Below, in pieces: positions 34,156 to 47,771 of a stretch of DNA of 64,000 nt. Position 1 is the first letter of the stretch, and every line of letters begins with the position of its first letter. The notes beneath the pieces were generated by a model. The model made no database searches and was not told where the DNA came from. It saw only the letters and a program-made list of their open reading frames with translations. Source of the DNA: Megamerina dolium (Eukaryota > Arthropoda > Insecta > Diptera > Megamerinidae); NCBI GenBank assembly GCA_963854835.1, contig OY978527.1, forward strand, positions 40,188,040-40,252,039, in the 5' to 3' direction. The position numbers and the translations under genes are program-made.

Positions 34156-34507
34156 GGGTGCCGTAGTTCAGTGATGAGTGCGTTGGCCTTCTGATCTGTA
34201 GATCGTGTGTTCAATCCTCGGCTGAAGCATAAATATTTTAATTTCGAATAAATAATTTTTTTCTGTCGGCAAGCAATTGGTAATTCTTCCTGCAGTAATA
34301 ATTTGCCATGAAAAAACTTCTAAAAGAACTCTGTGGCAAAGCTCAGAAAAAGTGATGTCACAAGAGTTCTGCCATTCGGAATCGTCCAAAATAAGTAGGT
34401 CCCTTCTAATACTGTCCAAAAATTTAACACGCACAGCAGTAATGGAATAGAAGCCAGGCCAAAGAGACCTTCGGAGCTTATAAGTGCTACATATTAATTT
34501 TTTTAAA
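34156..34507 (+). mobile_element. tRNA-derived SINE, copy 2
   Basis: GGGTGCCGTAGTTCAGTGA carries the A box (34,164-34,174) and GTGTTCAATCC the B box (34,207-34,217); box starts are again 43 nt apart. The body matches copy 1 closely, e.g. GTCGGCAAGCAATTGG, AGAAAAAGTGATGTCACAAG and ACATATTAATTTTTTTAAAG at the 3' end. Flanks AAAGAAATCT and AAAGAACTAT (8 of 10) may be an old target duplication. It is older or more decayed than copy 1 in the A box. Confidence 0.85.
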
Positions 34508-36694
34508 GAACTATTGAGACACCTAAACTTGTTTCTTTATCTCTTAATCCATGATCTCCATCATTTTCAAACATTTTTAGTCTCATTTTAATAGGAATTC
34601 AAAGTGATTTAAGTGTTCTGAAGATACTTGTGTCAGACTGCAAAATATTTCATTAGTACTGGCTGGTATTGGGAAAATTATCGATTGCAATTGTTAGATT
34701 TTACCTGTGAATTTTACTGTATCGAGTAGGCTATTGTCACTCTGAAGTAAGATTAGACAGAAAGTGCCCTCTTCACTTCAACAACAGGTCGTAAAGCTTG
34801 CTACTTGGATTGTATTGACAAATTTCACTTCCAAATAAACAATAATTTCTTTATCAGTGAAAAGCTTGGTTTAAGAATTGGCATTGGGGTTTGAGTTTCA
34901 AGTAAAAATTGCTCTGTATGTTTAATATTATTGTAAAACATCAATTTTTCATTTTCAATAACGATTCTGGAAACAAATGAATTTAGTGTAGATGTCTTTG
35001 TATAGCTGCCAATGTGAACCCAAGGTTTTTGGGTAACTTTTAATTTCGGAGAGGTTCTTAATTTCAAATAAGATTCGATCAGGGATTTCAAGGTGTCACT
35101 ACGACATTCAATTGGCCGTTCACTTTGAGATCTGTTAAACAGTAGTTCGTAGACAGTTCAACAGTAGCAAACTTTATGAACCAACACGCTTAATACATGC
35201 TGGCCTTCATTACATTTCAAATGCCTTCATTTTACCATAGGGCAGTAAAAAAAATTATAGATTTTTATTTATTTATTTCTAAATTATTGATTACATACTA
35301 ATTATTGGTTACTTAAATATTGGGGACTCACATTATAACAAAAAAAAAAAAAATTATCTAAATACAAACGGTAATATTCTGGACCAATTGTCACACAATT
35401 TGATTTTGGGGTATCAGTCTAATATGCTTCTATGCATTACATTTGGATACTTTGGATACTCTTTTATTGTATTTATCATTATCAATATAAATGATGGAGA
35501 AGAAAAATAAATACATATAAGCTGTAATGGATAGAATACGGTTGTACGTGTGCTAAGAAGAAAAGACAATCAAATCATTTTTTAATGTGGCCATTTTATT
35601 TGATTTACGTACAATGCAGATAAATATATAAATGTATAGAATATTGTAAAATTAATATCAATTTCAATTTAATGTACAATGCACAACTGCAACAAGATAA
35701 TGAAGAATATGAAAATTATACAAAAGTCAACCAGATCAGTATATGGAAGCGAGAGTAGAGATTGTGTCTGTGTAAATAATAATACTTTTGAAATTAATTT
35801 TAGCTAACAGGACATACTAGATGAATGAGCATAGGCAGATAAAAGTTGAAAAAGTAGTACATAAATGTAAATTATTGTACTTGGCCAGAAGTTCTGAATC
35901 TATTATATATTTACTTACTCAGCATTTCAAATATATAATTTCGCGTAATGAAAAGCCACATTTTACAATACGATATATATACATTTATGTATATACGAAT
36001 AAATATATGTATGTGTGAGTTATGCAGAATCCATCATGTATTATAGCGAGTGGAGTGGAGTGTAAACTATTATCATCGCCCGAACGGGTGAACATAAGTG
36101 CAAAAGAATCGCTTCGCGAAACTTTGAAGGCATTATATTTGCTACTATACAAATACATTAGAAAATTGGATACCAAGTGCTTGTGTTGTTTCAAGCTTGC
36201 AAACAAAACCGACCTACATTAAGCCCAGTAGTTTTGGAAAGAATCTAGTTCATCGCCACAGTAGTCATATCTAGTACTACACACAATATTTTGGATAACA
36301 CTTAATGAGGAGTACCTTTGCAGTGTATATAAAAATAAAATGTCTATAAAAATAAATAAAACTAAAATTATTGAACTTTTTGAATTTTAATCCATATTTG
36401 AAAGTACGAGAAAAAACAAACAAATACCATCTATTTACGTTCGCACTAGTATCGAGATTGTACATAATTCTGAACTACTTGCAATAACTTACAGTCAGGG
36501 ACAGCCTGATGTAAGTTTGGGGGAGATTCAAGCAAACATCATGCCAGTTTGCCCAAAATCAGCATGTAAATTCTAGTTGGTAGTGATTTTGTGATGCGAA
36601 TTAAAATATATTATGTGTATTATGCGTATGGATGCTCATTAAGGTGGCCTTCCATGGTATTGGGGAACATTTCTGAACGTGTTCTTATAGTTCT
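34508..36694. other. Intergenic DNA
   Basis: Frame 34,825-35,091 (-) is 88 codons with fairly even composition but no motif I recognise. Frames at 35,985-36,222 overlap on both strands. None is called as a gene. Confidence 0.45.
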
Positions 36695-37108
36695 CTTACT
36701 TACTTATGTGGCCATTACAAGCGAAACTCGATTTAGGTCGAATATAACATGCTAAGCCAGCCAATCTTTTCCTTCGCTAGCTGGCGACAGTTAGAGATTC
36801 CAAGCGCTGACTGGTTCTGCAGTACTTGGTTTTTCCACCAGAAATTGGGGCTGTCTCTTCTACGTTGTTCACCAGCGGGTTCCGAATATAACACCTTCTT
36901 AGTCGGAGCGTGCTCTTCCATTCACTCGACATGATTTGGTCATTGCAGTCCCTGAATTTTAATGCACTTTACACTGTCGGTGTCGGCATACAGCTCATAC
37001 GGCTCATGATTGTACCTTATACTCGATACTCGCTACCAACGCAAATAGGTCCGCAAATAGGAAACTCCGAACATTCTCTCATCCGAGGTGAAAATTGTCC
37101 AAGCTTCT
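36695..37108 (-). mobile_element. RTE-like LINE 3' fragment with (TAAG)n tail
   Basis: On the minus strand: a VERMEEHAPTKKVLYSEPAG block and then VLQNQSALGISNCRQLAKE, close to the C-terminus of the complete copy at 6.7 kb (VERMEEHAPAKKVLYSEPAG). The 3' end GGCCACATAAGTAAGTAAG carries the same (TAAG)n tail as that copy. Confidence 0.8.
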
Positions 37109-38639
37109 AGTTCTCACCTGCTCCAAATACTTGATTTGAAAAAAAATCAGAAATTAGAAAGTATAGTTTGATGACATTTTAGAACTTGGCACGAATTTTA
37201 GAGTTGGGAAAGAGTCATTTTTCGTAAAATTTTATATTTTTTAAGAACAATATTAATTAAGGACAATACAGAAGCTATTCTTAAGCAATTATAGAGAGAT
37301 TTTTCAATATTTAGGTGATTTTCATAAATTTTGTATGGCAACCCCCTCTAAGGGGTAGAGACCGGGTGTGGGTATGTTTGTGCGAAAAGTTAATGTGGGC
37401 CGGCCTAGCATTTTGTGGACCATTTTTGTCGCTTTTCAGGTGTGTTTGGTTTCATTTTGTATAGTAGCTCACTTAAGTTGCGATGATAGAGGATTAATAC
37501 GCCAAAAAAAAAAAAAAAAAAAAATATTCAGATGGTGAAACTAATGGGGGTTAAGTTTACATTTCATCCTCTTACAGGCAACTATGATATTATTTGTCTA
37601 TTTTAAGATATAGAAATGGTCCCTAATGGTTTGGGATAGTGGGAAAGTATATCTCAGAGAAATGCATTAGTTTTTATGGTTAAATAATTAGAATAATTAC
37701 GAAAAATTCCCTTTGTTTTCCCCCAAATTTTAGGGTTCGTACGCTAGTTTTAAAATTTCATCATTTGGTAAAAACATTTTTATTTTGTAGTTTATTTTGA
37801 TAAAACCAAATATTTTAAATCTCAGAAAATTATAAAAACGATTTTTCTAAATATTGATCACCCTATTGCTCATACAAGTTTGAAGTACATACATATTGCA
37901 GGCTATTATCGTAGTACTGAATTGAAAATTCAAAACACAAATATATGTTATGTACAAGGATGTGTGAGAACATTTGTTTGAGTATAGTAAGTATGTGCCT
38001 AGTCGTATTTGAAGATTTCATTTTGTGCAAATATCAATGTTCTGCCACCATCGAGTACGAGTATTATTATTATTATTATTATTACTATTATTATTGTTAT
38101 CGCTATATTAGTTGTTATTCATAGTGTTGGTATTATTGTTATGGTTGAAAATGGTGTTGTTGTTGTTGTGATTTCTATTTGCATAAGGAAATTAGCACAT
38201 TGCTTATATGTAGTATGTGCATAAATACAATTTTGTATGCTCTACTATGTATTAGATATGAATATGTATTGTTGTACAATTTCTCTACATCTCTGCGTGT
38301 GTGTGTGTGTTTATTCATGTATGTATGCGTGTATATATTTGTGAATGTGTAAATTGTTATTGTTTTTATTATTGCGATTATTTTGCATCTTCATCTTAAG
38401 TTAAATTGAGTTCAAGCACAGAGAGCGCTACAACACTTCATCTTAATACGATCTTACACATACGAGTACACATATTAATATTGGTGCACGTGGAAGTATG
38501 TATATTTACATTAAGATGTTTCATCAAAAAATTCGGTTTTACTGGCATCTATAATTTGGCTGAAAAGAAAGACACTCGCGAGCAAATGTGGTTTGAAAAC
38601 TCTTATGACATTTTTTTCCAGTAATGAATAGCGCATTAT
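37109..38639. other. Intergenic DNA
   Basis: Poly(A) at 37,506-37,523, (ATT)n at 38,061-38,095 and a short GT run at about 38,299. The segment 37,330-37,470 is GC-richer with a CCCTCTAAGGGG hairpin and could be an unknown repeat. No coding signal. Confidence 0.5.
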
Positions 38640-40540
38640 ATATTGGGTTTAAAGGCATGAAGGCATGGTCTAGCATATTCCCATAGATCTATGAATCTTC
38701 CCAGAAGTAGTCCATTGGTGTTAAATAACAACTTTTTGGAAGCCATTCAATATCGCAGTTTCTTAAAATAATCGAATAGCCAAACTTTTGGCGCAGCAAA
38801 TTTATTGGATCATAGGCTGTGTTCACCACTTCCCCTGTAGATGCACCGCCTTGGCACGCAGAAGGCACACTCTACTGGGGAGTGCCTTTTTTTACAAATA
38901 CCACTGAGCTTGCACCCATGGATGTCAGGGACATTGCTTTATTCATTAGAAAATCCCAATGGTTCCGCTTAACAGAGGAGTCAGGATAGTAAGCATCAGT
39001 AATGCATGGTGACACAATTGGCCTATAGGCTGTGTGAGACGTAGTCCCCTCTTGTTGAAACCAGTTATTGTCAAGACCAACTTTTCCCAATATCGGTCAT
39101 AAAAATTGATCTATACTACTCTATATTGACAAATATGATGTAACCAGCTTCCTTTCGGAAGAGGTACGGACCGATGATTCTACCTCGATAAAAATCACTC
39201 CAAATGAGACAGTTTAGGTGAATGGAATGGTTCTTCGTGAATAACTTGTTGATTTTTCTCGCACCAGAATCGATCGTATTGCTTATTCACTGAAACTCTG
39301 AGATGAAAAAGGGTCTCATTGGAGAAGATGAATTTCTTTAAGGGGGTCCACCTGTGTAAAATTTTCGAAAAATCTATTTTTTTTTTTTTTTACATTTTTC
39401 GCATCTTTAACGAGAGCTTCTACAGGATGAGGAAGGGAAAGTTTATGGTCCTGGTATTGCAGATTAAATGTGAGTCTATAATATAAAGTTTTGTTGTGTT
39501 TCCAAACTTTGAAAGCGTTTTTCTCGAAACCATATTTTTGAATTTTGTGGGCAGGATTAAAAAAAATCTACTTAACCGATTGACTTGAAATTTTGACAGA
39601 CTCATTAATACAGATAACTGAAGGTACCCACGTAGCGGTTTTTCGAATTTTTTTTTTTCAATTTTACAGCAGTTTTTATATCGAAAAAAAACATGAAAAC
39701 GAATAATTTTTATAAAAACAACTGCCATTTCTTCAATTTTTAAAATTTCGTCAAAATCCTACGTCAATACCTCAACGATATAAACAGAACTAAGATTTTT
39801 TTTACTCTTTGCGTTTTAGATAACTGTTTCGAGCGGAATCTTGCCCACAATTTCGGTATTTCATTTTGAAGGGGTCACTTTGAACGCCCTTAATGAGTAC
39901 AAGTCTTCGGATTACACTATTGGAAAAATTTACTATTGAAATATAAGCACAAACGTTCAAAATAACGTAAAACTTATTCTTATTTTCCAATTAGTTCTCC
40001 TAACGAAAATTCCCGAAAAAGCGTTCGAAATACCGCGCTGGCACAGGTGGACCCCCTTAAGCAAATTTATATAATCTATAAGCTGTTCCAACGCAAAATT
40101 AGCAAATTCACGATGTGTGCGATGGTCTAATTGTTTCTATTCCCGAGCATTCTCTTATAGGGATGTAATCCCAAAGCCTTTCTAAAAATCTGTCAGATTG
40201 TGCATACAGGCAGCTCCAATTGTTGAGGACGTCTTGGAATCGACAAATTCCGGTCTTCAGGAACACTTGTTTAAGCGGCAGGAATATACTCATTACTTCG
40301 AGTGGATGTTTATCTATTGGGCGCTTGAAAATTATGCAGAGAAAATGTACGCTCAAAAATTTTCAACAATTCAACAAATAGCGAGTACGGGCGGACGATT
40401 ATTACGACCATAAAATGGCAAAAGTGTACGACCATTTGCAATCGGAGAACGATTATTTTGATAACAATGATTTGTAAACGTTACTGAGACATATGGCTTT
40501 CTACGATGAAACTTTAGACATTATTGAATTCTTCGGAAAA
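38640..40540 (-). mobile_element. DD41D mariner relic, split by a nested insertion
   Basis: On the minus strand, right of the insertion: a LPFYGRNNRPPVL-type block, EDRNLSIPRRPQQLELP, LGLHPYKR, FANFALEQL. Left of it: FIFSNETLFHLRVSVNKQ, then WFQQEGTTSHTAYRPI. The order matches the intact-order copy at 51.3-52.6 kb. A TTAA-flanked 715-bp element (39,342-40,056) separates the two halves exactly between LEQL-type and FSNE-type blocks. Heavily mutated; element ends not found. Confidence 0.75.
39342..40056. mobile_element. Non-coding DNA element with 15-bp TIRs and TTAA duplication
   Basis: GGGGGTCCACCTGTG at 39,342-39,356 is perfectly inverted at 40,042-40,056, and both ends abut TTAA (39,338-39,341 and 40,057-40,060). 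TTAA duplication is the hallmark of piggyBac-type transposition, so this is probably a non-autonomous piggyBac-like element. It encodes nothing recognisable; the frame 39,420-39,728 (-) is low-complexity. Confidence 0.8.
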
Positions 40541-42317
40541 CAAATGACAGATTAAAGATGGCCGAAACGTCATCGTAACGTCATTCGAAACGCGAAATCG
40601 TATCATCCCTGTAGTAATCACACAAAATTAAATTTCTTGCAAAATGGCAACTATTAACATGAATTTTTGTTGAGAAAATTTTTGGTTTTTCTGCAAGGTT
40701 ATTCAAGGATAATATTTAAAATTTATATTCCGAAATTTTTTCTTTAGACAAATTTTAAAGTAGGATTTTTGTTCAACCACCTTGAATTTTCTTGTTCGTT
40801 TGATAAAGTGTAAAGTATAAAAAATTGTTTCGCTTTTTTTTTATGGAAAAAGGCGGAAAATTGTGAAAATCGAAAATTTGACGTGATACAGCCCTCTGGT
40901 GGGAATCGATAAACTTAGAAGGCTTGCCCCTAACCGATATTATTTACTAAAACGTTGATAAATTCTTCTACTACAATAGTGTTATTATGGCTTATCCCGA
41001 AAATTTAATTGTATATTTTTTTTCTATCGATAACAATAGCAACTTAGTTTTATAAGACGTTCTAATGTATGTACATTTGTAATGTATAATATATAAATGA
41101 TGTAGAATAGTATTTTATCATTTCTGGTGCAAGTACGTATGCACATACAGAGGCGTCAAATATTGTAATTTATTTTTGGTGCCCTTCGCATACGTCATGG
41201 TCATACTAGCAGTTGTGCTTATGAATAAAAATTGTTAAAAGATTATTGAGTGTTACGTAGAAGCAACTGCATCATTGTTAAATAAGCAAATTATATCAGA
41301 GTTGTCAATTTATGTTTGTATGCAAATATATTCTTAATAGTATCGGCTGTGGTAGCTGATCCTCGTATTAACCTTGATCTTTTTACACGCTGAATTATTT
41401 AGTTAAGTGTATATGTAATTTTAAATGTGCAGGGTATAAATAAGTCAGCGTGACTTTCAATTGTTCAACATTCGTTTGCATTTTAGATATTTATTTAGTT
41501 AATAATATTTGCAAATATATTTGTAATGCCACAAACAATAGAAAAACACTAAATAAAAATTATGATTTGTGTGTATTGCAAGTTTGTATTTCTAATTATA
41601 TTTTAACTATCTGAGACAAGGTTCAAAAATGACAAGGTATTTATAAATAACAAAAGCAAAAAAAAAAGTATTTAAAAATAGCGGCCATAAATTAAAATTT
41701 TTTAAAAATATTATACATACTTACGCATTATTATGAAATTATAATCATCAAATTATTCATTTAAAAGTAAACGCAGATTAAATGGAAAAATTGCCAAATA
41801 TTAAGTAATAAATAATTAAATATATCATAATAAACCTAAGTGGAACATTAACACTTTTGGAGAAGGAATTAAATATAAGAAATAAAAATTCAATGAAAGA
41901 TGAATTTATAAATATTTATGAAATTTAATTAAAAATAAAATTAAAAAATATAAATAATTTCAACATAAATATGTGCAGATGTTTATGCATAAAAATAAAT
42001 TCAAATATTCAGAAGTTACAATAAAATATTATTCTTTTAAATTGTTGTTTTAGGTTATTAGCGATTATTATCAAAAAAATTAATAAAATATAAACATATT
42101 ATTATCATACATAAGTATGATCAAGTTGAAACAGTTCAAATTCCATCACACATAATAATTTAGTACAGTTGGGCATGATCGTAAAGGTTTTGTGCTCGAG
42201 TTATTGTAGCACTACTGCAATACGACTACCTGTGAACTCTTTTGTTGGTGAAAGCTGAACGCTAACGCAATTCTATTAACTTTATAAATTTAATTCGGCC
42301 ATACAAATATCAAAATA
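40541..42317. other. AT-rich intergenic DNA
   Basis: GGTATAAATAAG at about 41,434-41,445 followed some 25 nt later by TCAATTG looks promoter-like, but no exon follows. Otherwise very AT-rich with nothing recognised. Confidence 0.45.
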
Positions 42318-43430
42318 CAGGGTGGCTGATGAATATTGCTACATGAAGAAACTCAAATAACTTCTTCTTAAATTCATTTGATTTACTTTTTCTTTTTTTT
42401 TTTTTTTATTGAAAGATAATACATTTTTATTATGCATAGGTTAATTAGTTTTAAAAATAATTTAGTTGAAATGGTCTCCTGGAGGTTTGTAGCAGGAATT
42501 GCCTCAATTATCGTTCGAATAGATTGCTTCAAATCATTCAAATATGTTGGTTTGATTTCGTAAACTTCCTATTTACAATGTCCCCACAAGAAAAAATCAT
42601 GAGTAGTAAGGTCAGGAGACCTTATGAGCCAACGGAAGGTGGATTTTTTTGAAATCAGCTTATTGGGGAATTTTCACTGCAATTCTGTCATAACAGACCA
42701 GGCTATGTGAGCAGTTGCACCATCTTGTTGAAACCAGACCGAGTTGAAAGGATTCATTTTCGGCGTAGTTATGGAAAGAAAAACTCATCAACATCTCATT
42801 TCAACATCTTTAAGTAAACGGTATCCATTGAACGTAACAGTAACGCAATTTTCTTCAAAAAAGTAAAGTCCAACAATACATCTTGATGAAACTGCACACC
42901 ACACTGTGACGTGCACTGGGTGCAATTCTATCTCATGGAGTATCTGTCAGTTAGAATCACTTCATATTCGACAATTTTGTTTGTTAACATTGCCGTTCAA
43001 ATCAAAATGGGCCTCATCAGGCATAAAAATGTAGTTCAAGATGTTTTCGCCCTCTTCCGTCGTTTGGAGGAACTTCTCGCAAAATTCCAAGCAAATTGGC
43101 AAGTCTGCTGTATTCAGTTGGCTTGTTAGTTGAATTTTATACGGGAATAAGTTTCAATCTTTATGCAAAATCGTCTGCAGGGACTGTCTGCTGATATTCA
43201 TTTGAGCAGATAAGCTCCTTGTCGAAACTCTAGAATTGGCTTGTATGGCAGCATTTACAGCACCTTGCGATTGTCCCACGGCTCGGCAGAATTATTCACG
43301 AGCCTCATTATAGTCCATCTGCTAGGAGGAGTGCAGCCAAACGTGCGCCTATATTCTCTTCGCACAGAAACTACGGACTCCAACGCGTGATCCAAATTCT
43401 TGTTTCATTATCCCAATCTTCCATTTTCGT
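42318..43430 (-). mobile_element. DD41D mariner-like element, second lineage
   Basis: Minus strand from 43,425: MEDWDNETR..., VSVRREYRRTFGCTPPSRWT (an HTH of the type seen in DUF4817-like transposases), FMPDEAHFDLNGNVNKQNCR, VTVWCAVSSRCIVGLYFFEE, WFQQDGATAHIAW and SPDLTTHDFFLWGH. Between the Asp of QQDGA and the Asp of THDFF there are 41 residues. Several stops interrupt it. SPDL in place of SCDL and the different HTH separate it from the rosa-like copies. It begins near CAGGGTGGCTGATGAATATT; the other end was not located. Confidence 0.7.
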
Positions 43431-45289
43431 TAAATTTACAGATGAATCTATTAAATGAAGAAAAAATCGAACAAACATATTACATAGGAAAAAATTTATT
43501 ACGTTTCCTTTTGGTAGCAGCTTTCATCAGCCAGCATGTATATAAAAGTCATAAAATTCAATAAAAATATGCAAAACACATAAGAAAGTAAAACCATTCT
43601 GATAAATGTCAAAAATGATGCGCCAGTGTTCAGACAACATTTTACTATGAATCTCAAGGATTGGACTCATGTTGAAAAGAGTAAGACTAATGTGAACAGA
43701 GTGATATAATACTAATACTAATGTTGACATTCTTATCATGTATTGTCAATATCGTATGCGTAAAAACGATTTAAGTCGTTTGGTACTCATTGCTTGTCCT
43801 GTTTTATCAACAACAGTCGTATAGGCCGCATAACATTGATGGCAATTATTACTCATGACGTAAGGAGTAGTGGTCAAGATTCAACAATAATAACTTGTAA
43901 ATCCATAAATGAATAAACGAGTTTCTAAATATATCGGATTTGTACTGCACTCACACGATACACTAGTTCATCGTGTAGCACTCTAGTATGTACGTGCATT
44001 ACTATAATAGATGTCTTATTTCTTAAAATTTCGATGGTAACCAAATTTATTACGATTTTACACAATTTTACGGATTATTCTGATACATCTCTCAATTATG
44101 CTTCATTTTCATTGCTTAAACATATATTGCAGTAGTAAAGTAATTAATCAATAAAATATTTTATAAATACAATTTGTATTGACACTTGAATTAATGTCGG
44201 TAACATATATAAACATACATAATTATTCAGAATAACCATATAAACCATCATCAATAATTTTCATAAAATACGAATATTTGAACAAGTCTGTTTTATATTT
44301 CGACCACATATGAATACAAACAATCCCTGAAGGAAAATAGTGGAATAGCTGCATTAAAAATTGGAAGACTCTCATATTATACGGTAAATATGTCATATGG
44401 AATTCAATTTATGTGGAAGAGTAGGTATGAAATTGTCTGTACAATAAAATAATCCTTATCTAACGACTTTAGAATCCTTTTAAGTTTGCCATATGCAATT
44501 GCTGAAACCAAAATCGATAGAAGTATGTCGATTTTTTATAAAAACACGAAAAAAACATTTAAAAAAATTTTAATAAAGAAAATCTTCTGACAAGTAAAAT
44601 TGGTAGTCGATATTTTATGAATTTAAGAAAAATACTTTTAAATACTTAAATGCATTCTCTCCATAGTGCTAGGGATCAGCTTAATGTACATAAATCTCTA
44701 TGCATTTTCAGTAAACGATCATGTAGGTGACATGTGCTAAAGTAATAATTCATTATAAATTACGAGTATTGCATTGCTTTTCCTATGAAGTCCATGTGTA
44801 AACAATTTCACTTACCATAGGTATATTATAATTTCCTTTGGGGAAATAAACTGTAAAATAATTTTAATATCCATGTCATAATAATTAACAAAGTATCTAT
44901 ATTTACGTATCATATAGTTACACACACACACACACACACTTCCAAACTCTGAAAATGTATGTAAGCCACTATTATAGGTTTATATCCAAATGTGGTTGTT
45001 TATGAGTCTACATACAATAATATGTTACGATTGATATTATAATAAATTTTCAGACAAAATCAAAAAAAAATTACAATACAAATAGTTATAAATTGAAAAT
45101 TATACATATGTACATATAAAGGATATTTCAAAAAGAAATTGAATATCAAATCATAAATATATTAATTTTCACATATTATAGTGTGAAGGATGTAGTATGT
45201 AATCACAATAGAATTTTTAAAGATGTCTGGGAAATAGTAACTGCCAACGATGACATAAATTTATCTCTAACTCAGTTATGATCAGCATT
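43431..45289. other. AT-rich intergenic DNA
   Basis: Contains (CA)n at 44,920-44,939. No coding, repeat-family or RNA signal recognised. Confidence 0.5.
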
Positions 45290-45640
45290 ATAATCATACC
45301 AATTACAGCTTTGGGTGAGATAGATGCGCTTCATCTTTTAATTTCTTCGATCTTCCATGCTGCGGATCATCTCTTACATCTACTTATTTCATGTTTTCTA
45401 CTGCCTACTATCTCTGCTGTGCGAGGTAAATGCCTTCTTCACGATCCTACTGTCGTCGCTTCTCAATAAAAAGTCATCCAGCATAGCCGTTGTTGCCATA
45501 ACGAAAGGTACACTGCTTTGGCTTTTTATCATTGGGTCGATTTCGTTGTAATATGTAAGTATTAGTAGTCAGGATCCAAGCTTCACAACCATATGTTGTT
45601 ATTGGCCTTAAAAGAATATTGTGAATTTTTACCGTACACG
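45290..45640 (-). mobile_element. Possible LINE C-terminal fragment
   Basis: Minus strand near 45,570-45,625 reads NILLRPITTYGCEAWILTTN, like the YGAEAW-type block of LINE C-termini, followed by about 70 protein-like residues (SSVPFVMATTAMLDDFLLRS) I do not recognise. It may be a different LINE or a chimera. Confidence 0.3.
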
Positions 45641-47771
45641 GCAATGTTATGTGAGTTTGTTGTTGAGCAGTTTAAGATGCATAAACTAGCTGTTTATGCT
45701 GTTGAGCAGTTTGAAGCCTGTCAGTACTGGTTACGAAAGGAAATGCCGCACTGGTATTTGAAGAATTTGTCTTTTTGAAATGTTTGCGGTCGGATTTCTT
45801 GACTGCTGGACGTTTTTTTTTTCTGAAAATAGCCGGATAAATAAATAATTATGGTGAACAATGTGTTGTTGTATTTGACATCTGTAGCAAGCAAAGAGTA
45901 AATATCTGTGACATGGATAAGAGCAGAAAGTGCTCATTTACATATTCAAATATTTGGCACATTTCCAAGCATCAATTAGTCTTTGATCAATTCGATTTGA
46001 ATCTGTGTTAGGTTTTAGTCGCATATGTAACTTATAACTGAAAGTGGAATCGACTATTCGTACACATTAATAATAGTTTGCAAAGCCTAAATGACTTCAT
46101 TATTTACTAAATTACCACCACAAAATAGTATTTGATCTATCATGCATGTTGGCATCAACGAGTAAATCAATGAGTAGTTCAACGAGTAGTTCAATATTCA
46201 ATTCTTTCGATGGATGAAAAGTGTAGCCCTTTATCAGCCTTCATTAAGTGATTTCAAATAAGAGAAATACCAATTTAGCTGATTATATGTACTTATGATG
46301 GGACAACTCAATAAAAGAAAAATTAAGATTGGCGTATAAGTAGAAACGGGTGGATAAGACATAATTACGGGCACAGGAAATCGAATCATACACAATGACT
46401 TTGTGTAAAATACTTCTTTTTGAAATACCCGAATTATAATTACTCTACGAATATTGAATTCCACTGATGATGCAACTGGACATTAATGATATAACATATA
46501 AATCTCTATGTGAAGAGACATATATTATTTAAATTTGTAGGTGTATTTTTCAGTCAATAACCTATATAAATTGCGTTTTTTTAACATATTTTTTTTATTC
46601 CAAAGTATCTGTATAAACGCTCATAAAGAGTTATTAAAAAAAGTAAAATTTTTAAAATTGAATTAATCCAGTGCTGCTTATTATAATTATTTATTGCATT
46701 TTTTATGCGTAATAATTTGCAATTGAATTCACTATGAATGTGCTACTGATACTGAAATATATTGTATTAATTTTTATTTTATTTTATTTGATTTGTCGTA
46801 ATTATTTATTTAGTTGTTCACAATTTAATTTAATTCTTAATACCCCTTTTTTTTATGTAAGGTATAGTTGCGTATTTAAGTTGAACCGTTTTTTTTTTGC
46901 ATCTATTAATTATATTAATTGTTATTAAAATTTATATTGCATGTAAAAACATACATAGTTAATGCTTGTGACTTCAAATATAAATATTATTACTTATTAA
47001 TATGATTTTGAAAATAAATGTATTATTTTATATTAACATATTTATATGAATTGTAACCAATCATATTGACATTGGACATTGATCATATGAATGTATGTAA
47101 GTATTGGGGTACAATTAAATAAAATGGGATAACATTCTGGCATTTACGAACTTTAATGGTATTAGTAATCGAGTTACTAATTGCTAAATGAAGCAAGCTA
47201 TTCGCAAACTATGTTAGAGGTGTTAGAGGTGACCATCACAAGGGTACTTATCAATACGAATATTAAGCTTTGCTTCAAATATGTTTTTAACAAAATTAAC
47301 TTTGACCAGAAAGCCTAGTTTCAATTTGCGCGCCTATTCTTTGTAAGAAAGATTTAAGAAAGATGTAAGATATAAGAAAGCAAAAAACTAAGTTACTTGT
47401 ACATAATTAATTTATGCGAGTGAAAGCGCATTATTCGTATATGGATTAACAATATTTCAGATGAGTGAATGGAAATGCGATAGAGAAATATCACTTCAAA
47501 TTGTATCTATATTTATCTGCTTTGGGTGTAATAAATAAATTTGTATGTGGTTCATATGCATGTGGATAATTATTGTAAAAGTATACCCTTAAGCCTATAA
47601 GAAAGTAAAGGTTCGTATATCTACTAAGAAGAAAATAAACACACATACAGGGTATCTAGGCTGTTGCTTCATAGAATATTTGAATGTTTTCAAAGCACCA
47701 ACGAAAAAATTACACTACTTCGTCTTCACATGTTGGAAATATTCTCCAACACTCTGTATTATATGAATATA
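45641..47771. other. AT-rich intergenic DNA
   Basis: No gene or element recognised. Confidence 0.5.

Noticed and set aside
34825..35091. 88-codon minus-strand frame
   Set aside because: Composition is plausible but there is no motif, signal peptide, splice support or neighbour; length is compatible with chance in AT-rich DNA.
38872..39090. 72-codon frame with WFQQEGTTSHTAY as a host gene
   Set aside because: This is the catalytic region of a degenerate mariner, with Glu in place of the second Asp.
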